NCBI GenBank assembly: GCA_905198745.1 | Contig: CAJKDU010000046.1 | Span: forward strand, 1-18,595 | Direction: 5' to 3' | DNA from: an uncultured Prevotella sp. | GTDB taxonomy: Bacteria > Bacteroidota > Bacteroidia > Bacteroidales > Bacteroidaceae | DNA: 18,595 bases | Shown: positions 7,207 to 15,944 of the stretch, piece by piece | How the letters are laid out: every line of letters begins with the position of its first letter | How positions within the stretch are numbered: position 1 is the stretch's first letter | Translations under genes and position numbers: made by a program | Notes under the pieces: generated by a model | Database searches by the model: none | What the model was told of the DNA's origin: nothing | What the model saw: only the letters and a program-made list of their open reading frames with translations

Positions 7207-7226
7207 CTTGAAGAATATTGAAGATC

Positions 7227-7309
7227 TATCATTTCCCTGCGTCAGCATTACCTGCATCAGGTGATATGGGTATCATCTCAGCCGAATCGTCATCAGCACC
7301 CCGTGATAA
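7227..7309 (-). promoter_or_regulatory. TPP riboswitch (THI element)
   Basis: The minus strand carries the conserved aptamer blocks in order: GGGGTGCTG, GGCTGAGATGATACCC, ACCTGATGCAGGTAATGC and GACGCAGGGAA. The closing helix P1 can form between TATCA near 7304-7308 and TGATA at 7227-7231. This element binds thiamin pyrophosphate and lowers expression of thiamin genes when the cofactor is plentiful. It is placed correctly upstream of thiS and should control the seven-gene operon. Confidence 0.97.
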
Positions 7310-7326
7310 GTTGTTCTTTCCAACTG

Positions 7327-7358
7327 CAAAATAACAAAGAATAATCCACTTGTGCAAG
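7327..7358 (-). promoter_or_regulatory. probable Bacteroidota-type promoter of the thiamin operon
   Basis: On the minus strand, CTTG (7355-7358) and TTATTTTG (7327-7334) are separated by 20 nt. The Bacteroidota consensus is a TTTG-like -33 box and TAnnTTTG at -7, usually 19-21 nt apart. The -7 box differs from consensus at one defined position. Transcription would start near 7320, about 10 nt before the aptamer, which fits a riboswitch leader. Confidence 0.55.
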
Positions 7359-7384
7359 TTTTATGCCGAAAACTTTAGCGTTTC

Positions 7385-7399
7385 CGCCGATTGCCGGCG
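7385..7399 (-). terminator. weak hairpin after addB, possible terminator
   Basis: CGCCG-GCAAT-CGGCG forms a short GC-rich hairpin 47 nt after the addB stop codon, followed on the minus strand by GAAACGCTAAAGTTTTC. The T run is distant and short, so intrinsic termination is doubtful. Some read-through from addB into the thiamin leader is possible, where the riboswitch would still act on it. Confidence 0.25.
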
Positions 7400-7446
7400 T
7401 AAGCTTTGGTCTATCCTTTAGGATGCTGTGAGCCATTTCGCAGGCG

Positions 7447-10332
7447 CTACAATTCTATCTTTCCGCACATGGAGGCAAACTGACACGTGGCGCATCTGTC
7501 TACGTCCGGAGTGGGTTCGAAGCCGATAGTAGGCTCAAAGATTTCTTCCAGCAAATGCTTGAGAGATGCTTGGTAGTCTTGGACGTAGTCGGCTATGTCG
7601 TAGATGGGGTCTTTGCCGAACTTGAGCGTCGGGTCGTAGTCCTTGCTTCCTGCATGCTGGATGAAGAGCAAGGCGGGCGATACTGCATAGTGGCCGGGAT
7701 TCTCTTCTGCCGATTGGCGCACAATAGTGCTGTAGAGCATGGCTTGCAGATAGTAGTTGCTGTGCTTCGGAATGTAGAGTGGGTCGAACACACACTCCGG
7801 TGATTTCAGCGGAGTCAGGTCGCCTGCCGATGTCTTGTAGTCGATGACACGCAGTCGGGGCATGGCATGTTGGCTGTCTACCTCGTCGAGACGGTCTATG
7901 GTTCCGCCTATGTTCACGGTGCGGGGGCCTGCCGACGTCATGATTTCCATCTGGGTGGTTACCTTGTATTCCAGTCCCCGGATGGTGAAGGGGGCCAGGC
8001 GGGCGTCTATGCGGAGCAGCTGCACCAGGTATTGCAGAATCACCTCGCGGTTGAGAAGTTGGAGTCCGTTGTATTCAGGCCTGTATTTGCTGCCGGGTTT
8101 CAGCTGGAACAGGCACTCTTCAAAGGCTCTGTCCACTATGGGCAGCAGCTGTTCCGGATGTTGGAGGTAGGGCGTGATGTCTGCTTCATGCAGTGTGTTC
8201 CTGCTCCGTTGTGTGTAGAATATTTCCGCTGCCTTGTGGAATATGTTGCCGAACATTCGGCTGTCAATCGTTTCCGCATCCGTCTGGTCTGGTTCTCGGA
8301 GTTGGCATACATAGGTGTAGAAGAAACTGATTGGGCAGCGCAGATAGGTGTTGATGGCTGTCGGCGAGAGGGTGCTGTCGCGCCCCATGGCGTCGAGTCG
8401 TTTCATCACCAGTTCGTCCTTTTCTATTTTCGTGAACAGTTGCTTGCCTGTTTGCTGTCCTGCCTGCAGCGACAGTTTGCTCACCTTGTGGTTGCCCTCT
8501 ACGAGTTGCTGGAGCATGAAGCGGCTCATTTCGCCCTTATTGGTGCCTTCCGTGCTGGAGTTGTAGCAGATGGTCACGTCGGTGGCGCGCTGAAGGAGTG
8601 AGTGGAAGTAGTAACTGTAGATGGCTACCTTGTTTTCTACGGTGGTGAGTCCGTAGGCCTTGCGGATGGCATGGGGGATGAACGACGAGTCGTTGACGCC
8701 CTTCGGCATGTTCCCCTCGTTGCACGAAAGCAGGAGCACATGGTCGAAGTCGAGGTTGCGGGTCTCGAGTACGCCCATCATCTGCAGCCCTATGGCCGGT
8801 TCACCATGGAAGGGAATGGTGGTCGACTCTATCACTTGCACCAGCAAGCGGGTGAACGTGTTGACTGTTACATTGAGTTCGCCGTTGGCGAAGAGGTCGG
8901 CAAAGGGAGTGAGAAGCGTGTACATGCGGAACACGGATTCCTGGAAAAGCGGGTCGTTGGAGTCGGCTCCGCCACGTGCCACGGCCGAGAGAATAAGTTG
9001 GAGGGCGGTGGTGAGTGATTGCAGGTCGTTGACGTCGACAGGGTTGAAGAGCAACTTCATGCCTTCACTCGCAATCATCTCTTCTTCAGAAGGATAGTAT
9101 TTATGCTCTTCGTTGAGTTTCTGCATCACTTCCTGTGCCTCTGGACATACGAATCGGGCATAGGGATGGCGCAGCAGATGGTTGACGAAATAGAGCAGAT
9201 AGCGGTGACGTTCGGGTTGATGACCCATGGTGTGGAGGGTGAGATACTGCCTGACCAGTGAAGTGACAGGCGTATGTGCCAGTGGGTAGCCGAGCGTGAC
9301 GTTGAGTTCTTTCACCTGTTCGGGAATGCAATGTATGGCTGTCTTGAGGAGCGACTCGTCGCAGAGCACAATGGCAGTGCGGTTGCCGTCGCCGATGCGG
9401 TTGCCTTGCTGTAGCCATTCGCTGATGTAGCGTGCCTGGCTGGCCTCTGTGGTGGCCGACACGTAGGTGACATTCTTGGGCTTTGACATTTGCCCGAAGA
9501 TGTCCGTGTTGTCCGTGTTGAGCTCATTGGGGAAGTCTGCCAGATATTGCGCTATGTAGCGTCCCGCCTCGCCAGTCTCGCTGTGCTTGCCGTCCCGGGG
9601 CATGTAGGAGTAGTCGAAATCCCAGTAGAAGTGGGCCTTGCCTTGCTTGCGGATGCTGCTGAACAGCACCTGTTCCACGCGCTGCAGCATGTTGAATCCC
9701 ACGAAAACATAGGTCTGGTACTTGAAGTCCACGTCTTTTGCCTCTGCCACCTCGCGGTAGAGGTTGCCCTCGTAGGCAAGTCCCTGTTGGGCGAGTTGAC
9801 TGTTGAAGCGGTGGTAGATGTCGGCAAAGTGGCACCACAACTGGAGAAAACGCTGCTTGAGTTGGCTGTCCTTGTCGTCGAGCACGCAGTGGAAGAAGTG
9901 TTCCACGAGTTCTTTCTGTTCTGCAGAAAGGTAGCTCACGTCGTCGAGGGCGTGAATGTCGCGCAGGTTGGCGAACACCCGGTCAGCATCCGCCATGTTC
10001 TTGTCGATGTCGTCGAAGTCGGCCAGGAGCAACTGTCCCCAACCATAGAACTTGTCGAGCGTCTCGTCCATGCCCGTCTCAGCCACGAATGCCTTGTGGA
10101 GTTCGCAGATGAGCTTGAGTGGGTTGGCCACGGTACGCTTGCTGTGCTGCCGGAATAGGTCGCTGATGGTGATGTAGTGGGGGCTCCAAACAGGTCTGTC
10201 GCTCAGCCGTGCCAGGTGCTGGTTGAGGAAGAGAGAGGCGCGTTTGTTGGGGAATACCACTGCCACGTGGGCAAGGTTCTCGCCGTATTTGTCTATCAAG
10301 TCTTGTGCTACGTGTTCAAGAAATGTTTGCAT
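7447..10332 (-). CDS. addB: AddB-like subunit, PD-(D/E)XK exonuclease with Fe-S cluster
   Basis: This is the partner of the AddA helicase-nuclease, together processing double-strand breaks for recombination. The C-terminal nuclease domain shows GNIFHKAAE (H699), GGTIDRLDE (D813) and VIDYKTS (D831, K833), the PD-(D/E)XK core. C666 in LRCPISFF together with C947, C950 and C956 (CATCQFASMC) matches the iron-sulfur staple that encloses AddB-type nuclease domains. The N-terminal part is an inactivated helicase fold: where AddB of Bacillus has a Walker A loop, this protein reads VVFPNKRAS, with no GxxGxGK. Its 961 residues are shorter than the roughly 1,160 of Bacillus AddB. The gene begins 75 nt after the addA stop, so co-transcription is likely. 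The gene symbol rests on context and domain pattern; a generic label would be PD-(D/E)XK nuclease family protein. Confidence 0.88.
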   Translation of the reverse strand: MQTFLEHVAQDLIDKYGENLAHVAVVFPNKRASLFLNQHLARLSDRPVWSPHYITISDLFRQHSKRTVANPLKLICELHKAFVAETGMDETLDKFYGWGQLLLADFDDIDKNMADADRVFANLRDIHALDDVSYLSAEQKELVEHFFHCVLDDKDSQLKQRFLQLWCHFADIYHRFNSQLAQQGLAYEGNLYREVAEAKDVDFKYQTYVFVGFNMLQRVEQVLFSSIRKQGKAHFYWDFDYSYMPRDGKHSETGEAGRYIAQYLADFPNELNTDNTDIFGQMSKPKNVTYVSATTEASQARYISEWLQQGNRIGDGNRTAIVLCDESLLKTAIHCIPEQVKELNVTLGYPLAHTPVTSLVRQYLTLHTMGHQPERHRYLLYFVNHLLRHPYARFVCPEAQEVMQKLNEEHKYYPSEEEMIASEGMKLLFNPVDVNDLQSLTTALQLILSAVARGGADSNDPLFQESVFRMYTLLTPFADLFANGELNVTVNTFTRLLVQVIESTTIPFHGEPAIGLQMMGVLETRNLDFDHVLLLSCNEGNMPKGVNDSSFIPHAIRKAYGLTTVENKVAIYSYYFHSLLQRATDVTICYNSSTEGTNKGEMSRFMLQQLVEGNHKVSKLSLQAGQQTGKQLFTKIEKDELVMKRLDAMGRDSTLSPTAINTYLRCPISFFYTYVCQLREPDQTDAETIDSRMFGNIFHKAAEIFYTQRSRNTLHEADITPYLQHPEQLLPIVDRAFEECLFQLKPGSKYRPEYNGLQLLNREVILQYLVQLLRIDARLAPFTIRGLEYKVTTQMEIMTSAGPRTVNIGGTIDRLDEVDSQHAMPRLRVIDYKTSAGDLTPLKSPECVFDPLYIPKHSNYYLQAMLYSTIVRQSAEENPGHYAVSPALLFIQHAGSKDYDPTLKFGKDPIYDIADYVQDYQASLKHLLEEIFEPTIGFEPTPDVDRCATCQFASMCGKIEL

Positions 10333-10407
10333 AGGTGTCGTTGTGTTTCAGTTTTGTTGTTTGGGGAAGGATGGTTGTTCTTGCAGCCGTTTGCGACTGG
10401 CTACTGG

Positions 10408-13400
10408 TTACCGGAGGTTTACTTTCTCCAGCCGGTTGTCCTTGACGTACCAGAGCATGCCGCTCACGTTGGGATAGTTCATGCTCTGGAGCAGTTGCAT
10501 GTAGCCTTTCACTTGCTCGGCATGCTCCGGACGCGGGTGACCGAACTTGAAGTCTACCACGCGAGTCTCCTTGTCGTTGCTCACCACTCGGTCGGGTCTG
10601 TATTCTGTGGTGCGCCCTTGGCTGTTGGTGGTGAGAATGGTACACTCGTTGAATACGTTCCATTCGGGAGCGAAGAGTTCCGCCACTTCCGGATTTTTTA
10701 GGCCTTGCTCAATGGCTTGCTTCACGTCTTGCGGAGTGATGCCCACGCCGTAGAGGGTGCCTTCCTCCTTGAGTTCCGCCAATACCCGGGGCAGGTCGTC
10801 GAGCGTCTCGATGCGTGAGAAGATGGCGTGGAGCACGTTGCCCAGCTGTATGTAGTGACTGCGGCTGGTCATGTCGTCCTCTTCTTCTTCGTTTTGTGTG
10901 AAGGCTTTACTCTTGTTGCTTTGCCTGAACTCCACCGGTACTGCGTGGGTCGACACTTGCAGGTGATGGTCTTCGGAAGGCTGTAGAAACACGTTGTCGG
11001 TGTGTTTCTGCTCCTTCTCCTCCGCCACATGCAGCTGTCCGTAGCTGAAGTGAAAGCCTATGACTTCTCCTTCCTCGTCGGTGGCTTCTTCCCAAAGGGC
11101 GCCGTCGAGTTCGTCCGACAGCTGTGGAAGCACGTTTTCGAGCAGGAGGCTTCGCTTGTTGCGCTCGCCCAGACTGCCCACGACGAAGAGGTTGTGGCCA
11201 GCGCGGGTGAATGCCACATAGAGCAGGTTGAGGTTGTCCACCATGTTCTGAAGCCTTTCGTGGGCGTAGTCGGCTTCGTAGATGGAGTCGGCGAGGCGCG
11301 AGCTGTAGTTCACGGGCACGATGGGCAGTTGGTTGAAGGGGGCTTCCTTGGGCTTGCACCATAGTATATAGTTGTAGAGTTCGAGTCTCCAATCACAGAA
11401 GGCGAGGATTACGTTGTCGAACTCCAGGCCCTTGCTCTTGTGCACCGAGACGATGCGTATGCCGTCTGCCACGTCGCTCTGTATGGTTTTGTTGGCGTAG
11501 TCCTGGTCCCAGAGGGTGAGAAAGGTGCTTATGTCGGCCACGTTGTCCGACAGATAGTCGGCCACCAGGTCGTAGAAGGCGCAGATGAAGGCACTCTGTT
11601 CGGCAATGCGGTCAAGGCGGAAGAGCTGGTAGATGCGGTCCACCATGTCGGCAAAGGGCAGCGTGGTGAGCGTCTCGCGCTCTTTCACAAAGTCGGAAGG
11701 CAGGAGCGTGTCAAGGTCTTGGTCGTCGGCAAAGCACTCCGCGTCGCTGAGATTGTCGCCTCCAATGGCTTGCCAGTACTTCACAAGGGTGGCTTTAGTG
11801 AGGCGATCGTCGGGCATGACGAGGGTGCGCAGGGCACTGATGATGAGGCGTACGGCCTGTGAGGAGCCGAGTCTGAACGCCTCGTCCGACACGATGGTCA
11901 CCTCGGGCATACGCATGGCGAGCCATTCAGCAATGAGTGGGATGTGCTTGTTCGCTCTCACGAGAATGGCTATCTGGTTCTGCTTGACACCCTTGTCGAG
12001 CAGTTCACGGATGATGTCCTCCACGCTCTTGCAGACGGATGCCGGCGACTTGTCTTCCAGGAGCATGGCGTCGACCAGTCCTACAGGCCTGTCGGCATTC
12101 GGAAGCTGCTGTTCCACGTCGGCATAAGCCTTGGTTATCTGACTGCTTTCCTCGTTGCCCTCGTTGTCGAGATTCCTGGCTTCCAGTTGTGCAGCGAGGG
12201 TGAAGAAGGCGTTGTTGAACTTCACGACCGACTGGCTCGAGCGGTAATTGGTTTGGAGCGAAGTGATGTGGAGTTGACGGTCGGGCTGCGGAAACTGCTG
12301 TTCGATGTTGTTGAGCAGCTGCCAGTCGCCCGACCGCCAGCGGTAGATGCTCTGTTTCACGTCGCCCACGATGAGTGAGCCTTGTTCTTCATGGCTCATG
12401 CACTCGTCGAGGAGCACCTTGAAGTTCTGCCACTGCACGGTACTTGTGTCCTGAAACTCGTCTATCATGATGTGCTCCAGCCGTGAGCCAATCTTTTCAT
12501 ATATAAAAGGTGAGTCGCCTGTTCCAGCTATAAGCTGGTGGAGCAGGCTCTGGGTGTCGCTGAGCAGGAAGCGGTTGTTGTCGGCGTTGATTTGCGCTAT
12601 GCGTGTGCTGATGGCCTTGAGCAGACGCAGCTGGTTGATGTTTTTCAGGGTGATGTCTGCCGAGATGTATTGTCTGTAGAGCTTCTTCCGCAGCCGTTCG
12701 CCGTTGGCAAGTTGCTGGCAGAGTTCGGGTGCCAAGTTGGCCACCAGCTCCTTGATGTCGCTGGTGTTTGATTTCTTCACCCACTTGTTGGGGTCTTCCA
12801 TAGCTTCCGCCACACGGGTGCCTGTAGCCGACTTGGGGTTGAGGTCGCCGTTGTAGAGCTTGGCGAAGTAACCGGCAGGTCCGGAGGCGCCATATGGGAA
12901 GTCGCTCACTTCGAGTCCCTCGCATCTGATGGTCTCGAGAAAAGTCTCGCCGATGAGCTTGATGCCGTCTTCCGCATTGCTCTTGACCTTGTGCAGCGTG
13001 TCGTACAGCTGCTTGAAGAATCCCGGCTGTTCCAGTGCAGCCTCGGTCTCCTTCCGGTTCTCCTTGTAGATATCCTTGAAGATGTTGCGTCCGAAACTCT
13101 TGATGGCGCCTATCACGTTCCACGATCGGTCCTCGCGAATGTTCTCCATCACATATTCCTTTATCCACTGCAGGATGGGCGATGAGCTGTCCAGACTCTC
13201 CACAAGTTCGTCTACCGCCTGTTCTTCTACCTGGGTGTCGTTGAGCCCGATGCGGAGATTGGGCGTGAGGTCGAGTTCGCGGGCCAGATTGCGCATCACA
13301 CTTTGGAAGAACGTGTCGATGGTCTGCACGCGGAAGTAGTTGTAGTTGTGGAGCAGCAGTGTGAGGGCGAGCCGTGCTTGCCGGCGCACCTGTTCGTGTC

Positions 13401-13647
13401 CAAGGCCGAGGTCGCGCATCACGATGTCGGCATAGGCGCGCGAGTCGGGCAGGTCTTCGGCTATGCCGTAGAGTTGCGAGAGTATGCGGGTCTTCATTTC
13501 CTCGGTGGCCTTGTTGGTGAAGGTCACGGCGAGAATGGAACCGTATCCGTAAGGGTTGGCTATCAGTTGTTTGATGTACTCCACGGCAAGCGTAAATGTC
13601 TTGCCGCTTCCGGCACTTGCCTTGTATACGGTCAGTGGTTTTTGCAT
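10408..13647 (-). CDS. addA: AddA-like UvrD/Rep-family helicase with C-terminal nuclease
   Basis: The 1,079-residue protein has the SF1A helicase motifs in order: Walker A ASAGSGKT (10-17), TFTNKATEE (42-50), the DExx box MIDEFQDTS (D396, E397), GDVKQSIYRWR, QTNYRS, VSVHKSKGLEFDNV and YVAFTRAGHN (R815). The C-terminus is a RecB-type nuclease: GNVLHAIF (H940), YRPDRVV (D1019), VVDFKFG (D1032, K1034) and QVKGYMQLL. A nuclease on both subunits is the mark of AddAB rather than RecBCD. The complex unwinds and resects broken DNA ends and loads RecA. I start at the ATG at 13647 (MQKPLTVYKAS), 28 nt after the preceding barrel gene. The frame is open 74 codons further upstream, but that part is a shadow of the barrel gene's end and would place the Walker A loop unusually deep. 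Confidence 0.92.
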   Translation of the reverse strand: MQKPLTVYKASAGSGKTFTLAVEYIKQLIANPYGYGSILAVTFTNKATEEMKTRILSQLYGIAEDLPDSRAYADIVMRDLGLGHEQVRRQARLALTLLLHNYNYFRVQTIDTFFQSVMRNLARELDLTPNLRIGLNDTQVEEQAVDELVESLDSSSPILQWIKEYVMENIREDRSWNVIGAIKSFGRNIFKDIYKENRKETEAALEQPGFFKQLYDTLHKVKSNAEDGIKLIGETFLETIRCEGLEVSDFPYGASGPAGYFAKLYNGDLNPKSATGTRVAEAMEDPNKWVKKSNTSDIKELVANLAPELCQQLANGERLRKKLYRQYISADITLKNINQLRLLKAISTRIAQINADNNRFLLSDTQSLLHQLIAGTGDSPFIYEKIGSRLEHIMIDEFQDTSTVQWQNFKVLLDECMSHEEQGSLIVGDVKQSIYRWRSGDWQLLNNIEQQFPQPDRQLHITSLQTNYRSSQSVVKFNNAFFTLAAQLEARNLDNEGNEESSQITKAYADVEQQLPNADRPVGLVDAMLLEDKSPASVCKSVEDIIRELLDKGVKQNQIAILVRANKHIPLIAEWLAMRMPEVTIVSDEAFRLGSSQAVRLIISALRTLVMPDDRLTKATLVKYWQAIGGDNLSDAECFADDQDLDTLLPSDFVKERETLTTLPFADMVDRIYQLFRLDRIAEQSAFICAFYDLVADYLSDNVADISTFLTLWDQDYANKTIQSDVADGIRIVSVHKSKGLEFDNVILAFCDWRLELYNYILWCKPKEAPFNQLPIVPVNYSSRLADSIYEADYAHERLQNMVDNLNLLYVAFTRAGHNLFVVGSLGERNKRSLLLENVLPQLSDELDGALWEEATDEEGEVIGFHFSYGQLHVAEEKEQKHTDNVFLQPSEDHHLQVSTHAVPVEFRQSNKSKAFTQNEEEEDDMTSRSHYIQLGNVLHAIFSRIETLDDLPRVLAELKEEGTLYGVGITPQDVKQAIEQGLKNPEVAELFAPEWNVFNECTILTTNSQGRTTEYRPDRVVSNDKETRVVDFKFGHPRPEHAEQVKGYMQLLQSMNYPNVSGMLWYVKDNRLEKVNLR

Positions 13648-13675
13648 TATTCTTTGGTTTATGTTAGTATTGAGG

Positions 13676-15712
13676 TTACCATTTTGAGAAGAGTTCGAAG
13701 CCCATCTTGAACCCGAACCCGTCGAAGTGGGTATTGCGCATGGCGGCAAAGACGCCCATGGAGAAAAGGCGGTTGGTGAATCCGTAGCCGTATTCCATGT
13801 AGGGGTGCAGGTGGCGCACAGCGAGTGCGCTGCAATAGATGCGCTCGCTCTCCACAAGACGCCCCACACCGGGTAGCCACGACAGGAGCATGAGGGGCGA
13901 CTCGTAGGTCATGTTGGCCCGGATGTAGTAGTCGGACGCATTATACCAGTTACTGTTGAGCAATTCGAATCCGCCCGACCAGTCGTCGTTCCATCCTCCG
14001 GGTATGTTGTTGTCGCGGAAGTTGGAGTAGTCGAGGAAATACTGCTTGTCGGCCTTCGATGTGTAGAAGCCTCCACCCAGTCGGAGCGACACGGAGCGCA
14101 TGCATTTCATGCGGTGTATGTAGCTGCCGTCGAACTCCCAGCGGGTGTAGCGCGAGTCGCTGTGGACTACGCCTCGTATGCCCTGTTCGTAGTCGATGGT
14201 GAAGATGGGACCACGATAGTACCAGGGGCGCACCTGTAGTTCAACGAAAGGCGCGAAACTATTGTATCTCAGTGGCTTGCCGGCAGCCAGGAACGATTCT
14301 TTGTTGACGGCTGTTCGGCGATAGAAGATGAACCCCGTCTTGAGTCCGAAGCGCCGGGTGATGTCAATGCAGTTGAGGAAACGCAGGTGTCCCTGCTTGA
14401 AGTAGTCCAGGTGCATGGCATCCCAGTCGATGGTGTCGTTGCGCTCTGCCTTCACTTGTTCGAGCACTTTTGAGTTGGTGATGCGGTTGCCGTTGCCCAG
14501 TTCTGCCTCCACGTAGCCGTTGTGGCGCACGTCGTAGTTCCATCTGAAGGGCAGGCTGTAGTAGAACTGCTTGAGCTTGAACGAGTAGCCGCCCTTGAAT
14601 CTGAGCGACAGGGCATTGTTGTCGTTGAAGAGATAACTGCCGCGCACGTCAAACTTGTAGGTCAGTCCACGTCGCTTGCTGAAGCCCAGGTAGAGCGGGT
14701 TCATGATGGGCGAGATGCGGAAAGAGCCCTGGTTGTTCTTGCCGAAGTTCTGCTTCACACGGTCCACCAGGTTCTTGCCCACCAGATCCCAGAGTATGGC
14801 TTTGGTCTTGCTCTTCCGTTTGGGCGCGCCCGACGCCATGGCCGCCAGCGAGTCGTGGCGGGCGTAGATGGAAAGGTCTATGGAGTCGAGCGGTTCGGGA
14901 CGCATGCACTCCATCTGCTTGCGCGGCGAGAGCGAGTCGGGTGGGGTGATGGCATCGCCCTTGGCGCATACCACCGAACGCATACGGCAGCGCACCTTGT
15001 TGCCCAGATAGCAGAAGGTGGTGACCACCTCACAGGTGTGTGGCAGCAGACTGCCTATTCCTTCCTTTCCCATTTCCACGTTGAGCTGGAAGCGCATCAT
15101 GTCGTATTCGCCTTTCATCTCACCGTTGAGTATTCTTCCTGTAGTATAGTCAATCGTGGCAAATCCGCTTACTGTCTGTGTGTTACGTCTTTTTGGCCGA
15201 AACGATACCACAGCCTTGTTGCCGGGCAGCAGACTGGTGCGGTAGCGATAGAAATGACGGTTGTGGCGGTTGAACGGCGAGAGCAGGTTGCGGTGGACGA
15301 TGGTGGTGCCGTAGACATCGGGCGTAAGATACTGTAGCAGGGTGGCAAACACGGTTTTGTTGCGTGGCATGGTGCCTGTGGAGGTGAGCGTTCGCGACGG
15401 ATGGTTGTCCATGGATTGGAAGTCCATTTCGTTTATGCTTTCGGCAATAAATTCCCGTTCCTTGCCACGTGCCACGAGATATAGGTCGGGCACAGTCATC
15501 AGTAGCGGGTTCTTCTTGTCTATGTGGAAGCGCAGCCGGGTGTAGATGGTAGACCGGTGGGCGCATCCAGTGGTGTCGACAGAGGCTGCGTAGGTGAACA
15601 AGCGTCGCAAGGCAACGGTGTCTGTCTTCACCTTGGCACAGACCATGAGGGGCATCATCTCCAGGCAGAAAATGATGGCGCCAAGTTGTAGATGTCTCCA
15701 TGGTCTGTCCAC
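13676..15712 (-). CDS. DUF5686-like outer-membrane beta-barrel protein
   Basis: This 678-residue protein is probably exported: residues 1-26 (MDRPWRHLQLGAIIFCLEMM onward, to VCA) form a signal peptide with likely cleavage before KVKTD. From about residue 330 on, it is rich in alternating aromatic and polar residues and Gly-Asn turns typical of an outer-membrane barrel, such as YKFDVRGSYLF, LSLRFKGGYSF and YGYGFTNRLF. It ends in FELFSKW, an aromatic C-terminal beta-signal. The layout recalls Bacteroidota DUF5686 proteins, which usually carry an N-terminal carboxypeptidase-regulatory-like domain; I do not see that domain here. The start is GTG at 15712; no in-frame ATG lies upstream near it, and the signal peptide needs this start. 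It precedes addA by 28 nt. Substrate and function are unknown. Confidence 0.7.
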   Translation of the reverse strand: MDRPWRHLQLGAIIFCLEMMPLMVCAKVKTDTVALRRLFTYAASVDTTGCAHRSTIYTRLRFHIDKKNPLLMTVPDLYLVARGKEREFIAESINEMDFQSMDNHPSRTLTSTGTMPRNKTVFATLLQYLTPDVYGTTIVHRNLLSPFNRHNRHFYRYRTSLLPGNKAVVSFRPKRRNTQTVSGFATIDYTTGRILNGEMKGEYDMMRFQLNVEMGKEGIGSLLPHTCEVVTTFCYLGNKVRCRMRSVVCAKGDAITPPDSLSPRKQMECMRPEPLDSIDLSIYARHDSLAAMASGAPKRKSKTKAILWDLVGKNLVDRVKQNFGKNNQGSFRISPIMNPLYLGFSKRRGLTYKFDVRGSYLFNDNNALSLRFKGGYSFKLKQFYYSLPFRWNYDVRHNGYVEAELGNGNRITNSKVLEQVKAERNDTIDWDAMHLDYFKQGHLRFLNCIDITRRFGLKTGFIFYRRTAVNKESFLAAGKPLRYNSFAPFVELQVRPWYYRGPIFTIDYEQGIRGVVHSDSRYTRWEFDGSYIHRMKCMRSVSLRLGGGFYTSKADKQYFLDYSNFRDNNIPGGWNDDWSGGFELLNSNWYNASDYYIRANMTYESPLMLLSWLPGVGRLVESERIYCSALAVRHLHPYMEYGYGFTNRLFSMGVFAAMRNTHFDGFGFKMGFELFSKW

Positions 15713-15755
15713 GTGATTTGTTTTTTGATAAGAGTCCTTGCCGTCCGTCTTGTAT

Positions 15756-15887
15756 AAGTCTTCGAGTTGCAGGCGCTAAGCCTACGAGTTGCAGGTGCTA
15801 AGTCTACGAGTTGCAGGTCGTTACTGGCAGACTAACACATCGCTACAGGCAGAGTAGCCCATCGTTAATGTCACACTAACCATCTCC
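15756..15887. repeat. degenerate tandem array, six units of exactly 22 bp
   Basis: Six consecutive 22-bp units start at 15756, 15778, 15800, 15822, 15844 and 15866. The first three share (T/C)T(A/T)CGAGTTGCAGG. The last three share GGCAGA(C/G)TA or a decayed form of it (TGTCACACTAACC). The octamer CTTGTATA (15749-15756) is at the left edge, as in the array at 93-180, and TGGCAGA plus GAGTT(A/G)C are shared with that array within one base of the same register. It fills most of the 232-bp space between the kdsB stop and the barrel gene start, both on the minus strand. I see no terminator-like hairpin in it. Function unknown. Confidence 0.8.
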
Positions 15888-15944
15888 TGTCCTTCGTGGA
15901 AGTCATCAGCATGCCCTTTTCCTCACATGTTTAGGCTCCGCCCT

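Noticed and set aside
7867..8601. 244-codon plus-strand frame opposite addB
   Set aside because: Shadow of addB; other plus-strand frames opposite addA, addB, thiC and the barrel gene are of the same kind.
13648..13869. 74-codon upstream extension of addA
   Set aside because: It overlaps the end of the barrel gene in another frame, is rich in Ser, Thr, Ala and Trp, and would displace the Walker A loop from its normal place about 10 residues after the start.
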